Source of the DNA: Streptomyces sp. MRC013
Lineage (GTDB): Bacteria; Actinomycetota; Actinomycetes; Streptomycetales; Streptomycetaceae
Assembly (NCBI RefSeq): GCF_023614235.1
Contig: NZ_CP094264.1
Location: 1,674,001 to 1,738,000 of the forward strand
Direction: 5' to 3'
Length of the DNA stretch: 64,000 nucleotides
The translations under genes were made by a program, and so were the position numbers. Position 1 is the stretch's first letter; each line of letters opens with the position of its first letter. This document shows, one piece after another, positions 1 through 10,723 of the stretch. The notes under the pieces are model-generated. The model was not told the DNA's origin. It searched no databases and saw nothing but the letters and a program-made list of their open reading frames with translations.

Positions 1-1613
<1,613 letters not shown>

Positions 1614-1822
1614 GTCCCCATCCTCGCGCACCGGCCCCCGCCCCCGCCCCCGCGCCACGGGGACGGGGCGCGAACGGGACGGAGGGACGCCGGCCGCGGT
1701 GCCCGCGCGGCCGGGCCGGCTCCGGCGGCCGGGCCGGTGGCGGGTCGCGCCGGCGGTGCGGTCCCCTCCCCGCCCCGGGCCGTACGCGGGTCCCGGAAGC
1801 CGCCGGGCCGGACGTGTCGCCG

Positions 1823-2974
1823 TCAGCCGCCGGACGCGGTGTGACGGGCGTTCCCCGGCGGCCCGGCGGCGCCGTCCGGCAGCTCCCCCCGCGATGCCGC
1901 GCCCCGCGGGCCGGGAGAGCCCTGGGACCGGAGGGCGAGGAGGTACCCGGCCTGGAAGCGGCTCCCGGCGCCGAGTTCGTCCATCAGCTCGGCGATGTGC
2001 CGCCGGCAGGTCCGCAGCGACATCCCCAGCCGCCGGGCGATCAGTTCGTCCTTGGCCCCACCGGCCAGCCGCGCGGCGATGGCGTCCTGCAACTGGGCCG
2101 AGGTGGTCGCGGAGTACGAGGTGGCGAACGGCTCCGCGAGGCTCCAGGCGTGGTGGAAGACCGAACGGAGGAAGGCGACGGTGGACGGCTCGCGCAGGAC
2201 CACGGCCGCGTCGGGGTCGTCCCACACCGGAAGGAACGCCGTGGCGCGGTCGAAGACCACCATCTTGCCGAAGAGCTCGCCCAGGGTGCGGACCTCCGCG
2301 CCGGCCGCGGCCACCGCCCGCACGTACGCCTGCGTGCCCGCGCTGTGCCGGGCCGTGTGCTGGTAGAGGGTGAGCAGCCGTACGCCGCGGCGCAGCATCT
2401 CCAGGTCCCTGGGGAGGGCACGCTCGAGGTGGCCGGGCGGACGCCCGCCCCCGGGCTGCACGGTGAGCACCTCCTCGGTGCAGCGGGCCGCGGCGTCGGA
2501 GATCAGCAGCATGACCTGGTCGCGGGACCCGACCACCTCGATGGCCCCGGTACCGGCTCCGCGCCGGTGCGCCTCCTCGTACAGCGGGACCAGCGAACCG
2601 AGTCTCTGCCGGGTCCGCTCCAGGATCTCCAGGCGGTGCCGCAGCGCGCTCTCCTCCGGGCCCACCAGCTCGGCCGTGGCGGTGTAGGGGCTGACGGCGC
2701 GCAGCGGCGCGGGCGACTGCCGGGGATCGCGGACCACCAGCCGGTGGCGCGCCAGTTCGGCGGCCGCCCGTCCGGCCTCCTCTTCGTCCAGGCCGAGTAC
2801 GGCGGCCAGGGCGGCGGCCGTCGCCGGTCCGTGCTCCAGCAGCCGGGTGTACAGCCGGACCGCCGCGGGGCCGAGCTCCTCGGATCCGGACGCCTGCCCC
2901 GGCTCGGGGAGCGGCGACAGCCGTGGCCCGCCCCGTTCCTCGCCGGACGCTCCCCTTTCACGTGTTCTGTCCAT
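1823..2974 (-). CDS. TrmB-like / LuxR-type transcriptional regulator
   Basis: This 383-residue protein has an N-terminal winged-helix segment (about residues 35-95; [23 protein letters not shown]) typical of TrmB/HTH-type sensors. A middle effector-like domain contains [14 protein letters not shown]. The C-terminus, about residues 310-360, is LuxR-like ([28 protein letters not shown]). Proteins of this layout are common orphan regulators in Streptomyces. It is divergent from the small secreted peptide gene at 3131, with about 155 bp between the starts, so it could control that gene and the secreted proteins behind it; that is inference from position. The ligand is unknown. The start is the first ATG of the frame. 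Confidence 0.8.
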   Translation of the reverse strand: MDRTRERGASGEERGGPRLSPLPEPGQASGSEELGPAAVRLYTRLLEHGPATAAALAAVLGLDEEEAGRAAAELARHRLVVRDPRQSPAPLRAVSPYTATAELVGPEESALRHRLEILERTRQRLGSLVPLYEEAHRRGAGTGAIEVVGSRDQVMLLISDAAARCTEEVLTVQPGGGRPPGHLERALPRDLEMLRRGVRLLTLYQHTARHSAGTQAYVRAVAAAGAEVRTLGELFGKMVVFDRATAFLPVWDDPDAAVVLREPSTVAFLRSVFHHAWSLAEPFATSYSATTSAQLQDAIAARLAGGAKDELIARRLGMSLRTCRRHIAELMDELGAGSRFQAGYLLALRSQGSPGPRGAASRGELPDGAAGPPGNARHTASGG

Positions 2975-3130
2975 TTTCGCTCCCCCTCCTCTTCATGCCA
3001 CGCACCTTGCTGAGGGCCGCCCGCCCTGGACCGGGAGTTCTTTCCCGGGCGATTCTTGAGTCGCCGGAGAGAAAGACGTCCGCAGGGTTTTCCACTCGCA
3101 ATTCAGGCCCCAGGTCCTCAGGAGTGCAAA

Positions 3131-3316
3131 ATGAAGTTCGCCCGATTCCTTTGTGCGGCCGCCATGACCACGGCCGTGATGGGGGGCCTCGCGGCCGGAG
3201 CTGCGCCCGGCGCCGGGCCGGGTGCGATCGCCGCCTGGTCCCCGGCCGGGTGCGAGGCCCGCCCGGGGGACACCGAGTGGTCCGATCCCGCAACCGACTG
3301 CCCTCCGGTCCAGTAG
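3131..3316 (+). CDS. Small secreted peptide, 61 aa
   Basis: The ORF starts at ATG 3131 behind an AGGAG box about 7 nt upstream. Residues 1-28 form a Sec-type signal peptide (MKFARF, then an Ala/Met/Gly-rich core, then AAGAAPG). The mature part is about 33 residues, with two cysteines (PAGCEA and TDCPP) and a run of acidic and Trp residues. I do not recognise the family. It lies divergent to the TrmB/LuxR regulator and upstream of two secreted stress-type proteins, so it may be an extracellular or signalling peptide. It is too short for firm assignment. Confidence 0.6.
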   Translation: MKFARFLCAAAMTTAVMGGLAAGAAPGAGPGAIAAWSPAGCEARPGDTEWSDPATDCPPVQ

Positions 3317-3371
3317 AGCCCTTACGGCCCTGCCGCGTTCCCGCTTCACGCGAAAGCTGCTGGAAAACCCG

Positions 3372-3569
3372 ATGCCGAACCCCTCCCACGGCCGCCGGGA
3401 GGCCCGTTTCCCCTGGTGGCCGACGATCTCGGTGCTCTGCGCCGGGTGCGTCGCGACCCTGCTGTACCGGCGGGCCGCCGTCCTGCCGCCTCCCCCGGCG
3501 GGCCGCCGCGGCGGCGGCGGCCCCTCCTTCCCCGACGACGCCGTCACCCACCTCAGCACGTCGTGGTGA
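3372..3569 (+). CDS. Hypothetical 65-aa protein, possible membrane segment
   Basis: The frame MPNPSHGRRE...W starts at ATG 3372 and contains one hydrophobic stretch (about residues 15-30, WPTISVLCAGCVATLLY) followed by a Pro/Gly-rich tail. There is no clear ribosome-binding site and no family I recognise. It sits 55 bp behind the secreted peptide gene on the same strand. It could be a real small membrane protein or a chance frame in GC-rich DNA. Confidence 0.3.
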   Translation: MPNPSHGRREARFPWWPTISVLCAGCVATLLYRRAAVLPPPPAGRRGGGGPSFPDDAVTHLSTSW

Positions 3570-3805
3570 CCGACGGCCCCCGTCCGCCCCACCGCTCCGG
3601 GGATGGCGGGCGGGTCGGCCGGTCCCTGCCGGCAGGGCCCCGCCGGCAGGGACCGGCCGTGGAGCCGCCCCCTTTTTTCGCCCCGTCCCGGAATTCCGAT
3701 CCAAGTCGCGGCGCCGGTCCGCGCATTCCCGCTGGGAAACCGCGGCGGCGGCCCACCGGCCGCCGCCACGGAAAACGCTCGGATAAACCACCAGGAGGAG
3801 AGAAC

Positions 3806-4324
3806 ATGTCGATCAACCGCAAGCGCACGGCCATGATGGTGATCAGCTCCGTCGCCGCCGCCGGCGTCCTGCTGCCCACCACCGCCTCCCACGCCGCCGA
3901 GGCACCCGCGGCCCGGCCGGCCGCGGCCCAGCCGGAGGGGTCGAGCACGATCAGCGGCCGCGGACGGGTCGAGGTGATCACCAAGGTCGTCGAACTCACC
4001 GCGAAGCTCTACCACATCGTCAACAACGCCATCGAGCGCAACCAGAACCGCTCGGGCTACGTGAAGTCCCTGATGGAGGGCTCCTTCTACGAGGCCGGCC
4101 AGCGCTACAACGTCATGGTCGTCAACAACGCCAACCGGTACACCAGCAACCTCCACGGCGTCGTGTACGACGCCAAGGTCAGCGGCCACCACGGCACCTA
4201 CCGGGTGATCGTCTTCGAGTCGGGCCAGTTCACCAACCACGGCGACGGGGGCTGGATCAACTGGGCCTTCCGCGGCTGGTTCGACCGCGACGGCGGCTAC
4301 GTGAACTTCCGCCGCTCCTGGTGA
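3806..4324 (+). CDS. Secreted 'stress protein' family member, copy 1
   Basis: The ORF is 172 aa, starting at ATG 3806 behind a strong AGGAGGAG box. The N-terminus MSINRKRTAMM plus a hydrophobic stretch and ASHAAEA is a Sec signal peptide, with cleavage expected near residue 30. The mature protein ends in the signature FTNHGDGGWINW, FRGWFDRDGG and FRRSW. This matches the family usually annotated as 'stress protein' in Streptomyces, whose function is unknown. A paralogue follows 80 bp downstream, and the two share a near-identical DNA block over the C-terminal signature. Confidence 0.75.
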   Translation: MSINRKRTAMMVISSVAAAGVLLPTTASHAAEAPAARPAAAQPEGSSTISGRGRVEVITKVVELTAKLYHIVNNAIERNQNRSGYVKSLMEGSFYEAGQRYNVMVVNNANRYTSNLHGVVYDAKVSGHHGTYRVIVFESGQFTNHGDGGWINWAFRGWFDRDGGYVNFRRSW

Positions 4325-4404
4325 CCGGCCGCGCCGCACCCCGGCCCCGGACTCCGCACATCCTTCCCCCGGACCACGGTCCCCGCAGAACAGGAGGTCC
4401 CGCC

Positions 4405-4920
4405 ATGCGCCGCACGACCACCCTCACCGCACTCGCCCTGACCACCGCCCTCCTGACCGGAGCCGCCGCGCTCCCGGCCCAGGCCGCCGAGCGCCCCGCC
4501 GCCCCGGCGTCCTCCGCCGCCCCCGCGGCTCGGGAGGGCGGCCCCGAAGCCGCCGGCAAGAGCGTCACCGTCAGCGTCTCCATGGACCAGCTCGGCCGCG
4601 GCCGCGCGATCACCGACGCCCTGCGCAGCATCAACACCGACGACCGCGGCGCGTTCGTCCAGAAGGCGGTCGACAAGGCGTTCGAAGCAGCCGGCGGGTG
4701 GCACAACGTCATGCTGTTCAACCTGAGCCACAACTACGACGACCGGTTCCGGGGCACCCGGCTCTACGCCAACGTCACGTGGGGAAACGTCCACTACGGC
4801 CTCTGGGTCTTCGAGTCCGGGGAGTTCACCAACCACGGCGACGGGGGCTGGATCAACTGGGGCTTCCGCGGCTGGTACGAGCGCAACGGCGGGCATGTGA
4901 AGTTCAACCGCTCCTGGTGA
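4405..4920 (+). CDS. Secreted 'stress protein' family member, copy 2
   Basis: The ORF is 171 aa, starting at ATG 4405 with an AGGAGGT box 5-6 nt upstream. It has a signal peptide (MRRTTTLTALALTTALLTG ... AQA, cleavage near residue 30), then a Pro/Ala-rich spacer, then a domain homologous to copy 1 that ends FTNHGDGGWINW, FRGWYERNGG and FNRSW. The N-terminal halves of the two copies differ strongly while the C-terminal block is almost the same at DNA level. This suggests an old duplication with recent gene conversion or strong selection on the C-terminus. The genes probably form one transcription unit. Confidence 0.75.
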   Translation: MRRTTTLTALALTTALLTGAAALPAQAAERPAAPASSAAPAAREGGPEAAGKSVTVSVSMDQLGRGRAITDALRSINTDDRGAFVQKAVDKAFEAAGGWHNVMLFNLSHNYDDRFRGTRLYANVTWGNVHYGLWVFESGEFTNHGDGGWINWGFRGWYERNGGHVKFNRSW

Positions 4921-5128
4921 CGCGGCGCGGGGGGCACCGGTCACGGGCCCCCTCCGCCGCGGAACGCCTCCGGCCCCCTCGGGTCCTCACGGATCCGAGG
5001 GGGCCGTCGGGCACTCCCGCCGCTCCGGGGAGCCGGGCGGCCGCACGCCGGCCCGGGGCTCCGGCGCCGCGAGGGGCCCGCGGCGGGTACGGGCCCGCCC
5101 GCGGCCCCCGCCGCTTCCGGGCGGGCGG

Positions 5129-5365
5129 TCACTCCCGGGCGGACGCCTCGGCCTGGGCGGGGGACGGCCCCGGCTCCTCGGGTGCCTCCTCGAAGTCGAC
5201 GCGGTTCATGTGCCGGTTCATCGACTTCATCAGGGCCCACACGGCGACGGCCATGACGGCGAAGACGACGAAGCCGAGGACGCCGGGCGTCACCTTGTTC
5301 TCGTCCAGCTCGGCGGCGAGGGGGACGAGCTGGGTCAGTGCCTGGTGTGCGCTCATGTCAGACAT
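5129..5365 (-). CDS. Small single-span membrane protein downstream of mca
   Basis: This 78-aa protein has one clear transmembrane helix (about residues 28-46, GVLGFVVFAVMAVAVWALM), then a basic segment (KSMNRHMNR) and an acidic/Pro tail. Its ATG at 5365 lies upstream of the mca stop codon, so the two genes overlap by 8 nt and are likely translationally coupled. A small membrane ORF behind mca is, from memory, conserved in Streptomyces. The function is unknown. Confidence 0.75.
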   Translation of the reverse strand: MSDMSAHQALTQLVPLAAELDENKVTPGVLGFVVFAVMAVAVWALMKSMNRHMNRVDFEEAPEEPGPSPAQAEASARE

Positions 5366-6239
5366 TGTCCCGGATGCCCGCGAAGAGGTCGCTCTCGGGG
5401 AGGGCGGTGTCCACGAGGGACTTGGCCAGCTCGTACTCCTCCGTCGGCCAGACCTCCTTCTGGATCTCCATCGGGACGCGGAACCAGCCGCCGTCCGGGT
5501 CGATCTGCGTGCGGTGCGCGATCAGCGCCCTGTCGCGCGTCTCGAAGAAGTCGGCGCACGGGACGTACGTGGTGAGCGTGCGCTCGGGGCGCTGGAACTC
5601 GTCCCAGCGCTGCAGCCACTCCCCGTACGGCGACTCCAGGCCGCGCTCCAGCAGCGCCTCGTGCAGCGCCCGGGTGCGCGGACGGTTGAAGCCCTGGTTG
5701 TAGTAGAGCTTCAGCGGCTGCCAGACCGGGCCGAACTCCGACTCCGGGTACTTCTCGGGGTCGGCCGCGCCCTCGAAGGCCACCATCGTGATCTTGTGGG
5801 TCATGATGTGGTCGGGGTGCGGGTACCCGCCGTTCTCGTCGTAGGTGGTGATCACCTGCGGACGGAACGCCCGGACGGACCTCACCAGGCGCCCGGCGGC
5901 CTTGTCGATGTCCTCCAGGGCGAAGCAGCCCTGCGGGAGCGGGGGCAGCGGGTCCCCCTCGGGGAGACCGGAGTCGACGAAGCCGAGCCACTCCTGCCGG
6001 ACGCCCAGGATCTCCCGGGCCTCGTCCATCTCCTTGCGGCGCACCTCGTGGATGTTCTCCTCGACGTACGGGTCGCCCTGGAGCTTCGGGTTGAGGACGG
6101 AGCCGCGCTCACCGCCCGTGCACGTCACGACGAGCACGTCCACCCCTTCGGACACGTACTTGGCCATCGTGGCCGCGCCCTTGCTCGACTCGTCGTCGGG
6201 GTGGGCGTGCACCGCCATCAGTCGCAGCTGCTCAGTCAA
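5358..6239 (-). CDS. mca: Mycothiol S-conjugate amidase Mca
   Basis: The protein is 293 aa, the usual length for Mca. It is a zinc-dependent amidase that cleaves mycothiol S-conjugates of electrophiles and antibiotics, releasing GlcN-Ins and a mercapturic acid for export. The LmbE/PIG-L fold is evident: HAHPDDES near the N-terminus (zinc ligands HPDD), TGGERGS, and YPHPDHI carrying the third ligand histidine. The Mca-type C-terminus (TQIDPDGGWFRVP) separates it from the deacetylase MshB. It ends in a coupled overlap with a small membrane protein and is divergent from the DUF4307 gene at 6337. Its presence marks the host as an actinomycete. Confidence 0.95.
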   Translation of the reverse strand: MTEQLRLMAVHAHPDDESSKGAATMAKYVSEGVDVLVVTCTGGERGSVLNPKLQGDPYVEENIHEVRRKEMDEAREILGVRQEWLGFVDSGLPEGDPLPPLPQGCFALEDIDKAAGRLVRSVRAFRPQVITTYDENGGYPHPDHIMTHKITMVAFEGAADPEKYPESEFGPVWQPLKLYYNQGFNRPRTRALHEALLERGLESPYGEWLQRWDEFQRPERTLTTYVPCADFFETRDRALIAHRTQIDPDGGWFRVPMEIQKEVWPTEEYELAKSLVDTALPESDLFAGIRDNV

Positions 6240-6336
6240 GACTGGTCCTCAATGAATCGGTCAGGTCGCTCGGCTCCTATAGTGACGGAATCGGCGCGGG
6301 GGATATTCCGCCGTCCGCCGTACGAGAGGAGCGATC

Positions 6337-6738
6337 ATGAGCGTGACGGGAGAGCGGCTCCCCGAGGGCCGGTACGGCCGCGCCGCCGAGGCGCGCACGG
6401 ACCGCGGGCTCGTGATCGTGGGCTCGGTGCTGGGGGCCGCGCTGCTCGCGCTGGTCGGCTGGTTCGGCTACGACTACATCGCGGGCCAGAAGGTCAGCGC
6501 CGAGCTGATCAAGTTCGACGTGGTGGCGGCGGACCGCGTGGACGTGCACCTGGAGGTGCGCAAGGCGGACGGCGCGAAGGGGTACTGCACGGTGCGGGCG
6601 CTCGCGGAGAGCGGCACCGAGGTGGGCCGCAGGGAGTTCCGCTTCGACCAGGCCGCGCCGCGCCTCGACCAGGTGGTCACCCTCCGCACGACGAAGGCCG
6701 CCACGGCCGCGCAGCTCCTCGGCTGCACGTCGGACTGA
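6337..6738 (+). CDS. DUF4307 membrane protein
   Basis: This 133-aa protein has a short cytoplasmic N-terminus (SVTGERLPEGRYG), one transmembrane helix (about residues 28-47, VIVGSVLGAALLALVGWFGY) and an extracytoplasmic beta-rich domain with two cysteines (GYCTVRA and LLGC). This is the layout of the actinobacterial DUF4307 family, commonly found beside mca. The role is unknown. The ATG at 6337 has a GAGGAG box just upstream. A TATAGT hexamer at 6278-6283 could be its -10 element, but I see no convincing -35. Confidence 0.85.
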   Translation: MSVTGERLPEGRYGRAAEARTDRGLVIVGSVLGAALLALVGWFGYDYIAGQKVSAELIKFDVVAADRVDVHLEVRKADGAKGYCTVRALAESGTEVGRREFRFDQAAPRLDQVVTLRTTKAATAAQLLGCTSD

Positions 6739-6914
6739 CCGCGCCCCCGGCGGCGCGCCGGGCCTCGGGTGACCTGCGGAGTCAGGGATTCCGTGACTTT
6801 CGTCCTCCCCCTTCGGGCACGCAGTTGTTAGGCTCGTGGTTTCGCCCTCCCGGGAAGACCGCATGCTTCTGGTAGGGCGATGCTTTGTATACCCAGCACC
6901 GACGAGGAGCACCT

Positions 6915-7412
6915 GTGACCCAGACCAGCGACAACGTCACCTGGCTCACCCAGGAGGCGTACAACCAGCTCAAGGCCGAGCTGGAGTACCTGTCGGGTCC
7001 CGCGCGAGCCGAGATCTCCGCGAAGATCGCGGCGGCGCGCGAGGAGGGGGACCTGCGCGAGAACGGCGGGTACCACGCGGCCAAGGAGGAGCAGGGCAAG
7101 CAGGAGCTGCGGGTCCGGCAGCTCACCCAGCTCCTGGAGCACGCGAAGGTCGGCGAGGCCCCCGCCGTGACCGGCGTGGTCGCCCCCGGCACGGTCGTGA
7201 CGATCGCCTTCGACGGCGACGAGGACGACACCCTGACCTTCCTGCTGGCTTCCCGCGAGTACGCGAGCTCCGACATCGAGACGTACTCCCCGCAGTCCCC
7301 GCTCGGCTCGGGCGTGAACGGCAAGAAGGTCGGCGAGGACGCGGAGTACGAGCTGCCGAACGGGAAGAAGGCGTCGGTCCGCATCCTGGACGCCAAGCCG
7401 TACCAGGGCTGA
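6915..7412 (+). CDS. greA: Transcription elongation factor GreA
   Basis: The protein is 165 aa from GTG 6915, with GAGGAG 5 nt upstream; an earlier in-frame ATG at 6885 has no such site. The N-terminal coiled coil (residues 1-80) carries the tip motif EGDLRENGGYHAAKEEQ, with the acidic residues that reach into the polymerase secondary channel. The C-terminal FKBP-like domain follows (YSPQSPLGSGVNGKKVGEDAEY). GreA rescues backtracked RNA polymerase by stimulating transcript cleavage. The gene ends just before a long perfect hairpin. Confidence 0.95.
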   Translation: MTQTSDNVTWLTQEAYNQLKAELEYLSGPARAEISAKIAAAREEGDLRENGGYHAAKEEQGKQELRVRQLTQLLEHAKVGEAPAVTGVVAPGTVVTIAFDGDEDDTLTFLLASREYASSDIETYSPQSPLGSGVNGKKVGEDAEYELPNGKKASVRILDAKPYQG

Positions 7413-7425
7413 TCCCGCACACCGA

Positions 7426-7468
7426 CGCGGCCGGGGGCCGGACCGGACCGGTCCGGCCCCCGGCCGCG
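7426..7468. terminator. 19-bp perfect stem-loop between greA and ilvA
   Basis: An uninterrupted inverted repeat with 19-bp arms (left 7426-7444, right 7450-7468) encloses a 5-nt loop (GGACC). It lies 14 bp behind the greA stop, between two convergent genes, so it can act as a bidirectional terminator. There is no T-tract, as is usual for Streptomyces terminators. Confidence 0.85.
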
Positions 7469-7581
7469 TCCCGGGGCGGGGCCGCCGTACCGGACGTTCC
7501 GCGCGGAGGCCGCGCGGGTCCCGCGCCGGAGGGGGCCCGCCGCCGGCACGGCCCCGGTCCCGGCCGCCCGGCGGGACGCGC

Positions 7582-8811
7582 TCAGTCCAGGACCGTGTAG
7601 CCGGCCTCCCCCAGCGCGCGCCGCACCTCCGCGCAGTGCTCGGGGCCCTTCGTCTCCAGCTGCAGCTCCACCTCCACCTCCGTCAGCCCCAGCCGCGGGT
7701 CGGTGCGGACGTGGCCCACGTCCAGGACGTTGGCGTCGACCACCGTCAGCACGCCCAGCAGGTTGGCCAGCGCGCCCGGCCGGTCCGCCAGGCGCAGCCG
7801 CAGGCTCAGGTAGCGGCCGGCCGCGGCCATGCCGTGCCGCAGCACCCGCTGCAGGACCAGCGGGTCGATGTTGCCGCCCGACAGCACGGCCACCACCGGC
7901 CCCTCGAACGACCCCGGGTCGGACAGCAGCGCCGCGACCGGGCTCGCCCCCGCCGGTTCGACGACCAGCTTGGCCCGCTCCAGGCACAGCAGCAGCGCCG
8001 ACGACAGGGCGTCCTCCGAGACCGTGCGGACCTCGTCGACGACCTCCCGGACGATCTCGAACGGCACGTCGCCCGGCAGGCCGACCATGATCCCGTCCGC
8101 CATCGTGGGTCCGCAGTCCACCGCCACGGGCCGGCCCGCCGCCAGCGACCCCGGGTACGCGGCGGCCGTCTGCGCCTGGACGCCGACCACCTTCACGTCG
8201 GGCCGCAGCGCCTTCACCGCCACGCCGATGCCCGCCGCGAGGCCTCCGCCGCCCATGCCGACGACGATCGTCCGCACCTCCGGGCACTGCTCCAGGATCT
8301 CCAGCCCGACCGTGCCCTGGCCCGCGATGACGTCCGGGTGGTCGAAGGGATGGATGAAGACCGCACCCGTGTCGCGCGCGTGGCTCTGCGCCGCCTCCAG
8401 CGTCTCGTCGACGACCTGCCCGTGCAGCCGCACGTCGGCGCCGTACTCGCGGGTCGCGGCGACCTTCGGCAGCGGGGCGCCGATCGGCATGAACACCGTG
8501 GAGGCCACCCCCAGCAGGGACGAGGCCAGCGCGACACCCTGCGCGTGGTTCCCGGCGGACGCGGCGACCACCCCGGCCGCCCGCTCCTCGGGCCGCAGCC
8601 CCGAGATCCGCACGTACGCGCCGCGCAGCTTGAACGAACCGGTCCGCTGCAGGTTCTCGCACTTCAGGTGGACGGGGGCGCCGACCAGCCCCGACAGGTG
8701 CCTGCTGCCCTCCAGTGCGGTCATCCGCGCTACCCCGGACAGCATCTTCTGGGCGCCCCTCACGTCGTCGAGCATGACGTGCCGTGCGGGGCGAGTGGTG
8801 CGGAAGCTCAT
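7582..8811 (-). CDS. ilvA: Threonine ammonia-lyase (threonine deaminase)
   Basis: The protein is 409 aa from ATG 8811 (MSFRTTRPARHVMLDDV); the longer frame upstream overlaps the divergent MarR gene and is not used. It is a PLP enzyme converting L-threonine to 2-oxobutanoate. Visible motifs are the PLP-lysine segment GSFKLRGA, SAGNHAQGVA, the glycine-rich phosphate-binding loop GMGGGGLAAG, and SGGNIDP. A single C-terminal ACT-like domain (about residues 330-409, LRLRLADRPGALANLL) fits the shorter, catabolic-type class more than the long E. coli IlvA. It may feed isoleucine synthesis or propionyl-CoA supply. Confidence 0.92.
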   Translation of the reverse strand: MSFRTTRPARHVMLDDVRGAQKMLSGVARMTALEGSRHLSGLVGAPVHLKCENLQRTGSFKLRGAYVRISGLRPEERAAGVVAASAGNHAQGVALASSLLGVASTVFMPIGAPLPKVAATREYGADVRLHGQVVDETLEAAQSHARDTGAVFIHPFDHPDVIAGQGTVGLEILEQCPEVRTIVVGMGGGGLAAGIGVAVKALRPDVKVVGVQAQTAAAYPGSLAAGRPVAVDCGPTMADGIMVGLPGDVPFEIVREVVDEVRTVSEDALSSALLLCLERAKLVVEPAGASPVAALLSDPGSFEGPVVAVLSGGNIDPLVLQRVLRHGMAAAGRYLSLRLRLADRPGALANLLGVLTVVDANVLDVGHVRTDPRLGLTEVEVELQLETKGPEHCAEVRRALGEAGYTVLD

Positions 8812-8850
8812 GGCAGCAGTCTCGCAGCTCCGGAAGCGGTCCATCTCGTT

Positions 8851-8861
8851 TGCGCAGCGCA
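8851..8861. promoter_or_regulatory. Candidate MarR operator between ilvA and marR
   Basis: TGCGCAGCGCA is a short perfect inverted repeat (5-bp arms around a central A) in the 124-bp gap between the divergent ilvA and MarR-family genes. Position and symmetry fit an autoregulatory MarR site. The repeat is short and could be chance. Confidence 0.3.
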
Positions 8862-8935
8862 GGTACGGACGCACGGCACTGCGCGTACTGTGTCCCCCAC
8901 CAAAACCGACCGCCGCAGGAGAGAGTCCCCCGGCC

Positions 8936-9448
8936 ATGCCCACTTCCCAGGACATGACGACTGGTCTTGACACCGGTCTCCTCGATGCCCTCCAGCACCA
9001 GGTGGCCGTCTTCGCCCGCCGGGCGGAGCAGACCCGCCTCGGCGGGACCGGGCAGCTCCGCACCACGATGGACCGGGCCGCCTACCTGCTGCTCAACCGG
9101 CTCGACCAGGAAGGCCCGATGGGCGTGAAGGCGCTGGCGGCCGGGATGGGCATCGACTCCTCCACGGTGACCCGCCAGGTCGCGCCGCTCGTCGACACCG
9201 GCCTGGTCAAGCGGACGTCGCACCCGGAGGACGGCCGCGCCGTCGTGCTGCAGCTGTCGCCGCGCGGCCAGGCCCGCCTGGAGGAGGTGCGCTCCTCCCG
9301 CCGCGACCTGATGGCGAGGGTGACGGAGGGGTGGACGGCCGCCGAGCGGGAGGCGTTCTGCACCCTGCTCACCCGCTTCAACTCGGCGCTCTCCGCGCAG
9401 CAGTCGGGCCCCCGGGCCGCCGGACCGGAGCCGGTGCGGCCCTCCTGA
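8936..9448 (+). CDS. MarR-family transcriptional regulator
   Basis: This 170-aa protein starts at ATG 8936. The winged helix-turn-helix covers about residues 45-115: GVKALAAGMGIDSSTVTRQV is the recognition helix region, and HPEDGRAVVLQLSPRG is the wing with the conserved D-x-R. It has the flanking dimerisation helices of the family. It is divergent from ilvA, so it may control ilvA or itself. No ligand can be inferred. Confidence 0.88.
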   Translation: MPTSQDMTTGLDTGLLDALQHQVAVFARRAEQTRLGGTGQLRTTMDRAAYLLLNRLDQEGPMGVKALAAGMGIDSSTVTRQVAPLVDTGLVKRTSHPEDGRAVVLQLSPRGQARLEEVRSSRRDLMARVTEGWTAAEREAFCTLLTRFNSALSAQQSGPRAAGPEPVRPS

Positions 9449-9505
9449 GGCCCGGCCCGGCAGGCGGCGCGGGGACGCCGCCGTCCGGACCTCGGTGCGC
9501 GCCGG

Positions 9506-10659
9506 TCAGGCCAGCGCCTGCCGGAGGTCGGCGAGGAGGTCGTCGACGTTCTCGATGCCGACGGACAGCCGCACCAGGTCCGCCGGGACCTCCAGCGCGG
9601 AGCCGGCCGCGCTGGCGTGCGTCATCCGGCCCGGGTGCTCGATCAGCGACTCCACGCCGCCCAGCGACTCGCCCAGCGTGAACAGCTTCGCCCGGTCGCA
9701 CACGGCGACGGCCGCCTCCTCACCGCCCGCGACGCGGAACGACACCATGCCGCCGAAGCCGCGCATCTGCTTGGCGGCGACCTCGTGGCCCGGGTGGTCC
9801 GGCAGGCCCGGGTAGAGGACCCGCGTCACCTTCGGGTGCCGGGTCAGCATCTCCGCCACGCGCTCGGCGTTCGCGCAGTGCCGGTCCATGCGGACGGCGA
9901 GGGTCTTGATGCCGCGCAGCACGATCCACGAGTCGAACGGCCCGGCCACCGCGCCCATCGCGTTCTGGTGGTACGCCAGTTCCTCGCCGAGCGCCTCGTC
10001 CGCCGTGACGAGCGCGCCGCCCACCACGTCGGAGTGGCCGCCCATGTACTTGGTGAGGGAGTGCACGACGACGTCCGCGCCGAGCGCCAGCGGCTGCTGG
10101 AGGTAGGACGAGGCGAAGGTGTTGTCGACGACGAGCCTCACCCCGGCGGTGCGGGCCACGTCCGCGAGGGCCGCGATGTCGGTGATGCCGAGCAGCGGGT
10201 TCGACGGCGTCTCGACCCAGATCGCCTTCGTGCGGTCGGTGAGCGCGGCCCGCACCGCCGCCGGGTCGGAGGTGTCGGCGACCGACCACGCGACGCCCCA
10301 GCGCGAGGCGACCTTCGCGAACAGCCGGAACGTGCCGCCGTACGCGTCGTCGGGGATCACCACGTGGTCGCCGGGGACGAGCAGGGCGCGCAGCAGGCAG
10401 TCCTCGGCGGCGAGGCCCGACGCGAACGCCAGGCCGCGGCGGCCGCCCTCCAGCGCCGCGAGGTTCTCCTCCAGCGCCGTGCGCGTCGGGTTGGCGCTGC
10501 GGCTGTACTCGTAGCCGCCGCGCAGGCCGCCCACGCCGTCCTGCTTGTACGTGGACACCTGGTAGATGGGGGGACGACCGCGCCGGTCAGCGGGTCGGCG
10601 GCGTTGCCCGCGTGGATGGCCCGGGTCTCGAAGTTCTGGTGGGTGTGCTCGTCGCTCAT
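9506..10659 (-). CDS. metB: Cystathionine gamma-synthase/lyase, frameshifted in this sequence
   Basis: The reading frame starts at ATG 10659 (MSDEHTHQNFETRAIHAGN) and matches the Cys/Met metabolism PLP family to about residue 30 (TGAVVPP). It then shifts frame at a run of six G (10568-10573 on the plus strand) and continues as IYQVSTYKQDG to the stop at 9506. One added base restores a single frame of about 384 residues. The enzyme makes or cleaves cystathionine in transsulfuration. The PLP lysine lies in SLTKYMGGHSDV, with the family motif YEYSRSANPTR ahead of it. All catalytic regions are intact, so I read the break as a homopolymer error. Confidence 0.9.
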
Positions 10660-10723
10660 GGGGCGAGCGTAGTGCGGCGGACGCGCCCGGCGCCCTCCGG
10701 CGGGTGTCCGGGACAATGGGCGC

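Noticed and set aside
2993..4339. 448-aa minus-strand ORF
   Set aside because: It lies antisense to the secreted stress protein gene and is Arg/Pro/Gly-rich without domains.
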